Origin: VMCP01 sp965655465
Lineage (GTDB): Bacteria > Bacteroidota > Bacteroidia > NS11-12g > UBA955
Assembly: GCA_965655465.1 (NCBI GenBank)
Contig: CBFHGY010000085.1
Location: forward strand, 1 to 9,329
DNA: 9,329 bases
Reading direction: 5' to 3'
Shown here: positions 1 to 7,115 of the stretch, one piece after another
Layout: each line of letters begins with the position of its first letter
Numbering within the stretch: the first letter of the stretch is position 1
Notes under the pieces: model-generated
The model's database searches: none
What the model was told of the DNA's origin: nothing
The model's input: only the letters and a program-made list of their open reading frames with translations
Position numbers and translations under genes: made by a program

Positions 1-306
1 ATTTGGAATTGGTTTCAGTATGTGTGTGCCTTGTTCTCCTTCATTTATTAATCTTAACTGATTTTTCTCTTGAATTACGGAGAATTTTTCTTGAACTCCA
101 GAAATAGATATACGCCTTCTGTTTTCATCAAACAATTCATCAGAAACTTCATTGGATGAGGGGGGTTGATAATTCAGGAACGGACTCACTTTTTTGTTTC
201 CAAACACTTTTTTCAAGCATGTACTTGAATAGCTATTGAAGCCCATGCTTAATGTTCCTGGACAACGGTCTAATTCTATTGTATTATTTAAAAGAACCTT
301 ATTCAT
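1..306 (-). CDS. hipT: HipT-like Ser/Thr kinase toxin (HipA kinase domain), partial, C-terminus beyond left edge
   Basis: I translated this from the ATG at 306-304; the 102 codons in the window stay open to the left edge. The diagnostic stretch is RISISGVQEK at residues 65-74, followed by GTHILKP at 93-99. In HipA-family kinases these form the Gly-rich/ISGVQ loop, which carries the autophosphorylation serines, and the start of the nucleotide-binding core. Two serines, S67 and S69, form the S-I-S pattern known from E. coli HipT. HipA-type kinases phosphorylate aminoacyl-tRNA synthetases (GltX for HipA, TrpS for HipT), which stops translation; the target here cannot be told. The protein lacks the N-terminal subdomain of full HipA, which is supplied by the preceding gene. 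The start codon overlaps the end of that gene by 8 bases, so translation is probably coupled. Residues 15-36 resemble the short Cys-rich lead (C...YH..C.kkfFG) of split HipA kinases, but only C15 and C30 remain. The catalytic loop and DFG-like motif lie outside the window. Confidence 0.85.
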   Translation of the reverse strand, partial: MNKVLLNNTIELDRCPGTLSMGFNSYSSTCLKKVFGNKKVSPFLNYQPPSSNEVSDELFDENRRRISISGVQEKFSVIQEKNQLRLINEGEQGTHILKPIPN

Positions 307-634
307 TAGAGTTTTCAATTTTTTTAATGGTTACTGCTCCAATGGTATCACTCGTTGCTGTAACCAATAACAAACCAAAGGCATCGTTTTCATCTATTCT
401 GTTCTGAAAACATACGGATTGTTTATTTGATCCTTCCGGAAGCATATTGAAAAAAAATGGAAATAATGATGCTGATTTATATTCTTGCTGTTTTATTGGT
501 AAGGTTAAACTAATTGCAGGTTTTCGCTCATCATTAAACCAGGTATCTAAATATCGGAAAACAAAAGTCCCATCATCGAGCTGGTATAATTCTGCTGAAG
601 GTTCCTTTTTATATAAAACAATCGCTTTTCTCAT
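299..634 (-). CDS. hipS: HipS-like stand-alone HipA N-terminal subdomain 1 protein (candidate antitoxin)
   Basis: This 111-residue protein matches only the first subdomain of HipA. Family landmarks are the F-x-Y-x-x-x-W segment at residues 26-32, the S-x-T-LP strand at 42-46, the aromatic FPFFFNMLPEG block at 58-68, D84 before the LLL helix, and SDTIGAVTI at 95-103, the usual end of this subdomain. In one-piece HipA this subdomain is fused to the kinase; here it ends with a stop codon and the kinase follows as a separate gene overlapping by 8 bases. In the E. coli HipBST system the equivalent small protein HipS binds the kinase and neutralises it, while HipB mainly represses transcription. 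The same role is inferred here. The gene starts 7 bases after the hipB-like stop codon, so the three genes form one operon. An alternative reading, a hipA broken by a frameshift or stop, is less likely because the boundary falls cleanly between subdomains and the kinase has its own ATG. Confidence 0.85.
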   Translation of the reverse strand: MRKAIVLYKKEPSAELYQLDDGTFVFRYLDTWFNDERKPAISLTLPIKQQEYKSASLFPFFFNMLPEGSNKQSVCFQNRIDENDAFGLLLVTATSDTIGAVTIKKIENSNE

Positions 635-641
635 TTAATTA

Positions 642-848
642 TTAGATTTCTTTTACTTCCAATTTTAGCTTTAATCCAAGTGCATCCGCTAACTTATAAA
701 GGGTTTGAAGAGTTGGGTTACCCTTGCCACTTTCAAATTGTTTTAGCGTTCTTAAACCTACACCAGAAATTTCAGCTAACTGTTCCTGTGTAACATTTAA
801 GGTTTCTCTCCTCTTTTTTAATACTAATATCAATTCTAATAAGTGCAT
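642..848 (-). CDS. hipB: HipB-like Xre family transcriptional repressor
   Basis: This is a 68-residue Cro/CI-type helix-turn-helix protein. Residues 20-29 (TQEQLAEISG) form the first HTH helix, 31-40 (GLRTLKQFES) the recognition helix, and GKGNPTLQTLYKLADALG at 41-58 the typical Xre follow-on helices. The C-terminal LKLKLEVKEI is the beta-strand tail seen in HipB-type regulators, which dimerise through it. I chose the ATG at 848-846. The frame stays open to a TTG at 869-867, but that TTG falls inside the candidate -7 promoter box (874-867), so a transcript from that promoter would begin too late to include it. As first gene of the operon, followed after 7 bases by the HipS-like gene, it most likely autoregulates through the two palindromes at 842-859 and 903-920. 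It lacks a long C-terminal extension. Family assignment is firm; the operator assignment is inference. Confidence 0.87.
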   Translation of the reverse strand: MHLLELILVLKKRRETLNVTQEQLAEISGVGLRTLKQFESGKGNPTLQTLYKLADALGLKLKLEVKEI

Positions 849-859
849 TATGTTGCTCT
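842..859. promoter_or_regulatory. Imperfect inverted repeat, candidate HipB operator (downstream copy, over the hipB start codon)
   Basis: AGTGC at 842-846 and GCTCT at 855-859, separated by 8 bases, repeat the pattern at 903-920 with a single mismatch in the second arm. The site spans the hipB ATG (848-846) and the predicted transcription start. With the upstream copy it brackets the candidate promoter; the two centres are 61 bases apart. Confidence 0.42.
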
Positions 860-866
860 TTTTAAG

Positions 867-897
867 CAAAAATAATAGGAATGAATTTAAAATACAA
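867..897 (-). promoter_or_regulatory. Candidate Bacteroidota-type promoter of the hipBST operon
   Basis: On the minus strand TATTTTTG at 874-867 matches the Bacteroidota -7 consensus TAnnTTTG exactly. Upstream, after a 20-base gap, is TTG at 897-895, itself preceded by another TTG at 900-898; this fits the -33 element, whose consensus is TTTG 19-21 bases upstream. Transcription would start at about 860, leaving a leader of roughly 12 bases before the ATG at 848. There is no obvious Shine-Dalgarno sequence, as is usual in this phylum. Confidence 0.6.
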
Positions 898-902
898 CAA
901 TT

Positions 903-920
903 AGTGCTTTTTATTGCACT
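903..920. promoter_or_regulatory. Inverted repeat, candidate HipB operator (upstream copy)
   Basis: AGTGC at 903-907 and GCACT at 916-920 are perfect 5-base inverted arms separated by 8 bases. The E. coli HipB operator has the same geometry (TATCC-N8-GGATA), although the arm sequence differs. The site lies just upstream of the candidate -33 element of the hip promoter. Binding by the HipB-like protein is inferred from geometry and position only. Confidence 0.5.
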
Positions 921-1135
921 TTTGTTTTAGGAGCTTATTTCTAAAAATGTTTCTGTTTCTCTCACAAATCAAAGAAATGACAATTTTTTTGATGCTTACT
1001 CAAACGGGGGAGCTTACAATTGTTGGATTTTCCCAAATGCTTAGGCTGGGTTTTATATTTTTTAGAGATTCCCACAACCAAGTTCTATTCGATTGGATTA
1101 TTATTGTAGGTATAAATAATAAACAAACCCATTAA
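921..1135. other. Intergenic remainder between the hip operon and the T9SS protein gene
   Basis: This is the plus-strand upstream region of the large secreted protein gene. It is AT-rich and holds no convincing gene. Three sites differ by one base from the -7 box TAnnTTTG on the plus strand: TACAATTG at 1015-1022, TATATTTT at 1054-1061 and TATTATTG at 1099-1106. None has a TTTG at the expected 19-21 base distance, so I do not call a promoter. No terminator-like hairpin is apparent. Confidence 0.5.
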
Positions 1136-4100
1136 ATGTCTTTAGATTACTTTAACAATAATCAACGCCAGTATTTATACCGGGCAATGTTTCTAAGCAT
1201 CCTGATCGGTATGAGTCATTTTCTCAGTGCGCAGCTAAATGGCAATTATACCATAGGGGGAAGCGGCTCCAAAAACTTCGCCAATTGGAAGGAATTTGCA
1301 GATAGTCTTAATAAAAATGGAGTTTCTGCTAACGTACAGGTTAGCGTAAAAGCAAATATTACCGAATCTGATGTAATTGTATTCAATCAACACACTACAA
1401 ATCCCATAACAGTTAAAAATTCCCTAAAAATATATGGGGAGAATTTTACCGTTAAAGGCAATCAAAATAGAGAAATTATCCATTTTAACGGTATAGATTA
1501 TGTAACCGTTAAATCCCTACAAATAGAAAATAATCACTTAGGCGGTCGCGCTGCTGGAATCCGTTTGAGCAACGAATCGGATTCAAATACCTTCGATAGC
1601 TGTACCATTGTTTTGGGAAGTTTCAGTCCGAGCTCCGGCGATACTTCTGCCTATATAGCGTTTGCTGCGGATACTTTAATGACGAAATCAAGTGCTAAAA
1701 ATAATGGGTCTTTTAATGTGATTTCAAACTGTACGTTTAAAACTAAAGGAGGGGGAGGTCCGAGATTTGCAGTGATTGATCAGCAAGGAACGAGTACTTT
1801 TACGCAATCACCAAGTGCCAATAAATTTATCCAAAATCGCATCCAGAATTTTTACAGCGGTGCGTTTCTCCTTCGTTATGTGAATGGTACCTTGGTAGAG
1901 AAAAATACCATTGACCGGATGGATGCCAAAAGTACCGATCCCCTCGACACCAGTATGATTCTGTTTCAAGTTCAAAATGCAAGAAACGGGAAAATTCCTA
2001 CAAGAATTTCCGGGAATTTATGCGAAAATTTGCCCTATGTGGGCTCTTATACCCCTGCGAATTCTGAATTGGCGCAATTAACCGGTGTGAGACTCTATAA
2101 TGCAGACGGTAACGACAGTGTATATCTTTTGATAGAAAATAACACGTTTCGCGATTTTAGAATGAAGAGCACCTTTATTGGAATCCACAGTTCTAAAAAT
2201 GATTTTATCTCTATACAAAAAAATACTTTTTTAGGCATTTATTCGGATGGAAATTTCTCACAAGGTATATTTTTTGAATTAAATAAAGGTATACGAATTG
2301 AAGGAAATAGAATCTCCAAATGTAAATTCAGTATCAATAGCAAGAATTCAGCCTTTTTTATATATTTATACGACAATCAAAGTATTAAAGGGGAAGCCAT
2401 TGAGATTAATGACAATCAAATAGATTCCAACGAGACCTTTGTGTTTTCGGGCATCTGGATATATGGAGCAAGTGATCATAACGTGAAGCGCAACAGTATC
2501 TTATCTAATACGGTATGGTCAGATGGGTGGAGTGCATTCTCCGGGATTGAAACCCGGCAATGTGGTAATTTGAATGTTATTTCAAATATCATTGCCAATA
2601 ATTCAGTTCAAGGCCAGATCTTGATGCTATATTCGGAAAATTACACCTCCGGTTATACCTACAATGTGTATTATAATACGCTTTCATTTGTGGATTCGTT
2701 TAGTCAAAATCATTATCAGTATCTATCCTTTTTTTACGATTACTCAGATATTAATTTTATTGGAAATATATTACATGCTAAAGGAGTGACGGGAAGCGAG
2801 ATTTATGTGCATTATTTGGAAAGAGTCGGAAAAGTTGAAGACAATTCCTTTTATATCGAAGGTAACTTTGGTGGTCAAACTTGGGTAGCGGGTACATCTT
2901 GGTATACAGATTTTAAAGATTGGTCCGACGATGTGACAATAGGTAAAACGAACTTCCAAGCAAATCCTAAATTTTTAGATCCTAAAAAAGGAGATTTTAG
3001 TACGGGTAATGCATTAAATCAAAATTCCACGCTTGCAACTAAATTTAGTGAATTTGACGTTTTGGGGAATTCTCGTAACCTTATTTCACATGATTTAGGA
3101 GCTATTGAATCTCATTTTGACGTGTCTTTAAAAGTGCCAAATTTTAAATTGAAGGATACCGTTTGTTCGGGATTTTTGGTAAATCCCAAAATATGGATAA
3201 GGAATGCATTTTCAGATACCTTAAAAAACTATGATTTAGGGATTTATATCAACGGGAAATGGAAAAAAGAAACGTTTACCAAACCTATTTTGCCCGGGGA
3301 TTCAATAAGTGTGAATTTTGGTAGTGAACTGCGCCTTGATAATACAGGCAAACAAACGATTAAGGTTTGTTTATTAAGAGCAAACGATCAATTCGAAAAC
3401 GACTCTGTGGACTTCGTTACATATGTATTGGCAGCTCCAGGAGGATCGACTTATGCCTCATTAAAATCCATCAGCGAAAACACACCGGTTTACGGTTTAA
3501 ATATGCCTTTGGATAAAACCATAATGGGTTTAGAAATTGGGTATAAAGTAAGTGCACCGCGCAACAGAAAAAATGCAGATTATGGTAAAACATGGTCGGC
3601 TTCTACGCAGGCCTATTTTTCAAGTGGGAAACCGGTATTAGGCGCATCGGTGAAAGCGGCTAGTTCGAGCGATTCATTGATTTGGAGTTTCCTCAGTTCG
3701 AATACGGATTTAGAAGACAGTACCCTAATTTGGCAATTGAGAATCACGGATTTATCCAGTGGATGCGATACCGTGATTACGCGGAAATTGTATATCAGTC
3801 CAACTCCATTTTTAGATTTTAATACCAAAGAAAGTTTGTGCAATGGCGATACCTTAACCTTTAGGAATCTTAGCCAAGTATCTTCTACCGCGGTGTATTT
3901 AAATTATCGTTGGAACTTCGGTACGGGTATTAATTCCGATACTTCAGATTTATTTGAGCCGAAGTTCGTATTCGACAGTGCCAAGGTATATACGGTAGAT
4001 TTGGATATTCTTAGTTTGCCAGATAATTTCAAGTTCCGTGTTTCTAAACAATTAGATATCAAGTCCAAACCTAAAGTGGCTTTTGATAGGGACAATGCCT

Positions 4101-5587
4101 GCGACGGATTACCGGTGAATTTTACCAATAAAACCCTTCCGGCCAATGCTAAAATGATTTGGAATTTTGGAAAGGCGGATACCGTTATATCAAAAACGAA
4201 TTTTCAACATCGATTCTTGGGTTATGGGAATTATATGGTTACCTTGAAAGCGGAATCAGGAGCATGTGTAAGTACAGAATCCATACGCATTGCGGTCTAT
4301 GAGCAACCTAAAGCACAATTTGATTGGAGTGCAGGAAGCTGTCAGAATGAAACGTTTGTGTTTACCAACAAAACGGTAATGAATGCCAGTTTGTTTGGAA
4401 ATGTATGGAGTTTTGGAGAGCTGGATAGCAGATCTACAGATAAATCTCCCAAAAATAAATTTCAATCTGCAGGAATCAAACAAGTAAAACTCAAGGTGAA
4501 TTCTGAATTTGGATGTATCGATAGTATCGAAAAAAACATTACCGTTAAAGCATCTCCAAATTCAGAATTTGAAGTTTTTGATACTTGCAGTTTAAGACTG
4601 GGAGTGGCCTTGGATAAAACCGCCGCAATAAGCGGAATTAATGCCAACAGGTTTTGGAATGTAAATGGAGTTTCAAAGGGTGGTAGCGATACCTTATTCA
4701 TCAGCTGGAACGATACAGGGTGGCATACCATTCAGTTAAAGGTTGATTTTGATAATGGGTGCTCGGAAACTACCATGCGAACGGTACGCGTGTTAAGGGA
4801 ACTTAAACCAGAATTTTCCATGGAAGATGCGTGCAGTGGCGATACGGTTTACTTCAAAAATAATACTCTGGTTAAAAATGGAGATCAAGTAAATTGGTTT
4901 TGGGACTTCGCCGATGGAACGACCCATACGGAATTCGAGAAAAAACATGCCTTTAATATGCCACAAACGCGCACACTGAATGTGATGTTGCGGGCAACAT
5001 TAAACGGGGCATGTGAAAGTCAAAGGGTACAAGCAATTAATATTTGGGAAAAGCCAAGAACCTGCGAGTTTATAAGTACACCCGCTTATGATGTGGCGTA
5101 TTATGCCTTAAAGTTTGAACCAGCTATTGACGGGGTTGCTGGCGGACAGAACAATGTTACCTACACTTGGAATTTGAAAGGCTTTCAAGAGCAAACGAGC
5201 AAGGGAACGGACGCTTCTGTGGTCTATTCACTTCCAGAAGACGGGGCCTATGATATGCGTATGGTGGCCACAACGGATGATCACGGATGTACCTGCAATT
5301 CCAGGGCAATCGCCACTTTAGATAGGCTTTCTAACCGTTCTTTAAGTGCTATGATATCGGTTTATCCAAATCCATCTACTGGTAGGTTTACCGTCAATAA
5401 TACGAGTTCAGAAGCGCTTGAATTTAAGGTTTACAACACCCAGGGTCAATTGGTGTGGGAATCTAAGGAGGAACTTCAAGGAAACGAAATCGATTTAACG
5501 CATTTGTCACATGGTGCCTATCTGATGCACATCAGTACCCATTCAGGAAAGTCACACATCGAAAAAATCAATATTTTATCGCGTTAA
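1136..5587 (+). CDS. Large secreted beta-helix/PKD modular surface protein with T9SS type A sorting domain
   Basis: The protein has 1483 residues. Residues 1-33 form a signal peptide (polar lead, hydrophobic core 17-30, cleavage near SAQ at 31-33). Residues 34-65 match the NGNYTIGG...NFANWKEFADSLNKNGV lead-in common in Bacteroidota beta-helix surface proteins. About 66-650 is a long right-handed parallel beta-helix, rich in N-x-I/F rungs such as IENNTF and ISGN, closing with the usual DLGAIE at 653-658. About 662-766 looks like a CARDB-type Ig fold, followed by an Ig-like module to about 887. PKD-like modules follow at roughly 890-976, 979-1058, 1059-1141, 1142-1223, 1224-1307 and 1308-1395, with W-x-F and W-D-F-x-D-G cores. 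The tail from 1407 (ISVYPNPSTGRF...) is a Por secretion sorting domain, so export by the type IX system and anchoring or release at the cell surface are expected. I see no catalytic domain in the beta-helix, so adhesion or matrix function is more likely than polysaccharide lyase activity. A second in-frame ATG at codon 18 (1187) would give a shorter signal peptide. Confidence 0.93.
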   Translation: MSLDYFNNNQRQYLYRAMFLSILIGMSHFLSAQLNGNYTIGGSGSKNFANWKEFADSLNKNGVSANVQVSVKANITESDVIVFNQHTTNPITVKNSLKIYGENFTVKGNQNREIIHFNGIDYVTVKSLQIENNHLGGRAAGIRLSNESDSNTFDSCTIVLGSFSPSSGDTSAYIAFAADTLMTKSSAKNNGSFNVISNCTFKTKGGGGPRFAVIDQQGTSTFTQSPSANKFIQNRIQNFYSGAFLLRYVNGTLVEKNTIDRMDAKSTDPLDTSMILFQVQNARNGKIPTRISGNLCENLPYVGSYTPANSELAQLTGVRLYNADGNDSVYLLIENNTFRDFRMKSTFIGIHSSKNDFISIQKNTFLGIYSDGNFSQGIFFELNKGIRIEGNRISKCKFSINSKNSAFFIYLYDNQSIKGEAIEINDNQIDSNETFVFSGIWIYGASDHNVKRNSILSNTVWSDGWSAFSGIETRQCGNLNVISNIIANNSVQGQILMLYSENYTSGYTYNVYYNTLSFVDSFSQNHYQYLSFFYDYSDINFIGNILHAKGVTGSEIYVHYLERVGKVEDNSFYIEGNFGGQTWVAGTSWYTDFKDWSDDVTIGKTNFQANPKFLDPKKGDFSTGNALNQNSTLATKFSEFDVLGNSRNLISHDLGAIESHFDVSLKVPNFKLKDTVCSGFLVNPKIWIRNAFSDTLKNYDLGIYINGKWKKETFTKPILPGDSISVNFGSELRLDNTGKQTIKVCLLRANDQFENDSVDFVTYVLAAPGGSTYASLKSISENTPVYGLNMPLDKTIMGLEIGYKVSAPRNRKNADYGKTWSASTQAYFSSGKPVLGASVKAASSSDSLIWSFLSSNTDLEDSTLIWQLRITDLSSGCDTVITRKLYISPTPFLDFNTKESLCNGDTLTFRNLSQVSSTAVYLNYRWNFGTGINSDTSDLFEPKFVFDSAKVYTVDLDILSLPDNFKFRVSKQLDIKSKPKVAFDRDNACDGLPVNFTNKTLPANAKMIWNFGKADTVISKTNFQHRFLGYGNYMVTLKAESGACVSTESIRIAVYEQPKAQFDWSAGSCQNETFVFTNKTVMNASLFGNVWSFGELDSRSTDKSPKNKFQSAGIKQVKLKVNSEFGCIDSIEKNITVKASPNSEFEVFDTCSLRLGVALDKTAAISGINANRFWNVNGVSKGGSDTLFISWNDTGWHTIQLKVDFDNGCSETTMRTVRVLRELKPEFSMEDACSGDTVYFKNNTLVKNGDQVNWFWDFADGTTHTEFEKKHAFNMPQTRTLNVMLRATLNGACESQRVQAINIWEKPRTCEFISTPAYDVAYYALKFEPAIDGVAGGQNNVTYTWNLKGFQEQTSKGTDASVVYSLPEDGAYDMRMVATTDDHGCTCNSRAIATLDRLSNRSLSAMISVYPNPSTGRFTVNNTSSEALEFKVYNTQGQLVWESKEELQGNEIDLTHLSHGAYLMHISTHSGKSHIEKINILSR

Positions 5588-5651
5588 ATTTATTTGAAAT
5601 TCCTGAATGAAATAATCTACCGTTGCTCGATTGTGTTTACTCTTGTATTGC
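5588..5651. other. Convergent intergenic gap without clear terminator
   Basis: These 64 bases separate two converging genes. I see no strong GC-rich hairpin with a T-run. An imperfect pairing between about 5628-5638 and 5654-5664 has three mismatches in eleven and reaches into the ATPase gene, so it is too weak to call. Confidence 0.4.
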
Positions 5652-7115
5652 TCAAAACAAATCGCCGAAATCAAATCCATTTTCTAATCGTTCTTTTCCA
5701 ATCTTTTGATTTTCTGCTAAGTACCACAATAGTAGCTCTTTGTAGAAATTTCGATCTGCGGTGTTCAAATCCTTTTGGAATTGATTTACGAGTTCGTTTA
5801 AGGCCGAAATTTCGCTTAAGGATTCTTCATATTCCTCATCAGTGCTTTCGTCGTACAAAACAATACCGCCTTCTTGGATGAGTCCGGCAAGTAGCTCGTC
5901 ATAGGGAGTCGCCTCTGACTTTTTACTCAACTTTTCTATTCGGGGGAAATACCCTGGAACCAAGCTTTTAACTGCGGATTTGATCAGCTGCTCGGCTACA
6001 AATGCCCCGCCCTCTTGCTCACCCTCATACACCAATTCTACCTTGCCCGTAATCGCAGGAATTATGCCCATAAAATCACTAAGGCGGGCGGTTGTAGTTG
6101 TTTCTTGGTTGCGCAATGCTCTACGTTCTGCAGTGCTCACCAAACTTTCCAACATGGAAATACTCATGCGGGCACTTACCCCACTTTTTAAATCTATATA
6201 TTCACTTTTTCGGGCCTCAAAAATGATTTGTTCCAATAAATCACGCGCGATTTCTGGGATATACACCCGCTCGGTTTGATGCTTGCTTAACTGCGCTTCT
6301 TGTTCCGAAATTTTACGGGCGATTTCAATATTTTCGGGGTAATGAGTTAAAATTTGAGAACCTATGCGATCTTTTAAGGGAGTAATGATGCTGCCTCTAT
6401 TGGTATAATCTTCAGGATTTGCGGTAAATACAAATTGGATATCCAAAGGCAATCTCATTTTGAAACCGCGAATTTGAATATCCCCTTCTTGCAGGATATT
6501 TAGCAAAGCAACTTGTATGCGCGCCTGTAAATCGGGTATTTCATTTATTACGAAAATGCAGCGGTTTGAACGTGGAATCATCCCATAATGAATTACACGA
6601 TCATCGGCATACGATAATTTCAAATTGGCAGCTTTAATAGGGTCGATATCTCCAATTAGATCAGCAACAGTTACATCTGGCGTAGCTAATTTCTCTGTGA
6701 AACGCTCAGAACGGTGTAGCCAAGCAATGGGAGTTTCATCGCCTTTTTCTTCAATTAATTGTACGGCATATCTCGAAATAGGGGCTAAAGGATCGTCGTT
6801 AATTTCTGATCCTGCCACAATGGGAATGTATTCATCCAGAAGATTTACCATCAATCGGGCCAATCGGGTTTTCGCTTGTCCGCGCAGTCCCAATAAGTTG
6901 ATATTATGACGGGATAAAATGGCTCGTTCCAGTTCTGGAATTACGGTGTTTTCGAACCCATATACGCCTGGGAAAGCGGTACTTCCGGCACTAATATGTT
7001 GGATTAAATTGTCGCGTAATTCGTCTTTTATGGTTTTATTCTTGTATCCGCTGGCTTTAAGCGCGCCTAATGTGTGTATCATTTTATTTAAGTCGTTTTT
7101 TTCTGTTGTTGGCAT
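5652..7115 (-). CDS. MoxR/ChlI-like AAA+ ATPase (magnesium chelatase subunit I-like), partner of the VWA protein
   Basis: This 487-residue AAA+ protein has a Walker A-like GLRGQAKT at 76-83, a Walker B-like CIFVINE at 186-192, sensor 1 at TANPEDY (N233), a candidate arginine finger in PLKDR (R250) and sensor 2 in SGVSARMS (R316). The inserted segments (ATPDVTVADLIGDIDPIKAA at 145-164 and LNILQEGDIQIRG at 205-217) are the helix-2 and pre-sensor insertions of the MoxR/ChlI clade. Two catalytic motifs deviate: alanine replaces the last glycine of Walker A, and asparagine replaces the Walker B aspartate (NE instead of DE). From memory, related Bacteroidota proteins share these. Annotation pipelines often label such genes magnesium chelatase, but no porphyrin genes are nearby; ATP-driven remodelling together with the VWA protein is the safer inference. 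With the ATG at 7115 it overlaps the VWA gene by 32 bases. An in-frame ATG at codon 12 (7082) would instead start one base after the VWA stop codon, so the start is uncertain. The C-terminal 90 residues are acidic and helical. Confidence 0.9.
   Translation of the reverse strand: MPTTEKNDLNKMIHTLGALKASGYKNKTIKDELRDNLIQHISAGSTAFPGVYGFENTVIPELERAILSRHNINLLGLRGQAKTRLARLMVNLLDEYIPIVAGSEINDDPLAPISRYAVQLIEEKGDETPIAWLHRSERFTEKLATPDVTVADLIGDIDPIKAANLKLSYADDRVIHYGMIPRSNRCIFVINEIPDLQARIQVALLNILQEGDIQIRGFKMRLPLDIQFVFTANPEDYTNRGSIITPLKDRIGSQILTHYPENIEIARKISEQEAQLSKHQTERVYIPEIARDLLEQIIFEARKSEYIDLKSGVSARMSISMLESLVSTAERRALRNQETTTTARLSDFMGIIPAITGKVELVYEGEQEGGAFVAEQLIKSAVKSLVPGYFPRIEKLSKKSEATPYDELLAGLIQEGGIVLYDESTDEEYEESLSEISALNELVNQFQKDLNTADRNFYKELLLWYLAENQKIGKERLENGFDFGDLF

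Noticed and set aside
299..306. Frameshifted or broken single hipA gene
   Set aside because: The break falls at the natural subdomain boundary, the second gene has its own ATG within an 8-base overlap, and the order matches the known tripartite systems.
447..930. Plus-strand frames opposite the hipS- and hipB-like genes
   Set aside because: They lie antisense to genes with clear family motifs and show no protein-like features.
914..1135. Plus-strand reading frame of 73 codons ending just before the large T9SS protein gene
   Set aside because: Its translation is low-complexity and hydrophobic (Phe/Leu/Ile runs from AT-rich DNA), has no recognisable domain, overlaps the operator-like repeat, and has no promoter of its own. 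Probably not a gene.
2771..4731. Several minus-strand frames of 60-90 codons inside the large T9SS protein gene
   Set aside because: The plus-strand frame has continuous beta-helix and PKD signatures through this region; the antisense frames are chance openings.
5628..5664. Imperfect hairpin between the converging T9SS protein and ATPase genes
   Set aside because: Three mismatches in eleven pairs, AT-rich stem and 15-base loop; not a credible intrinsic terminator.
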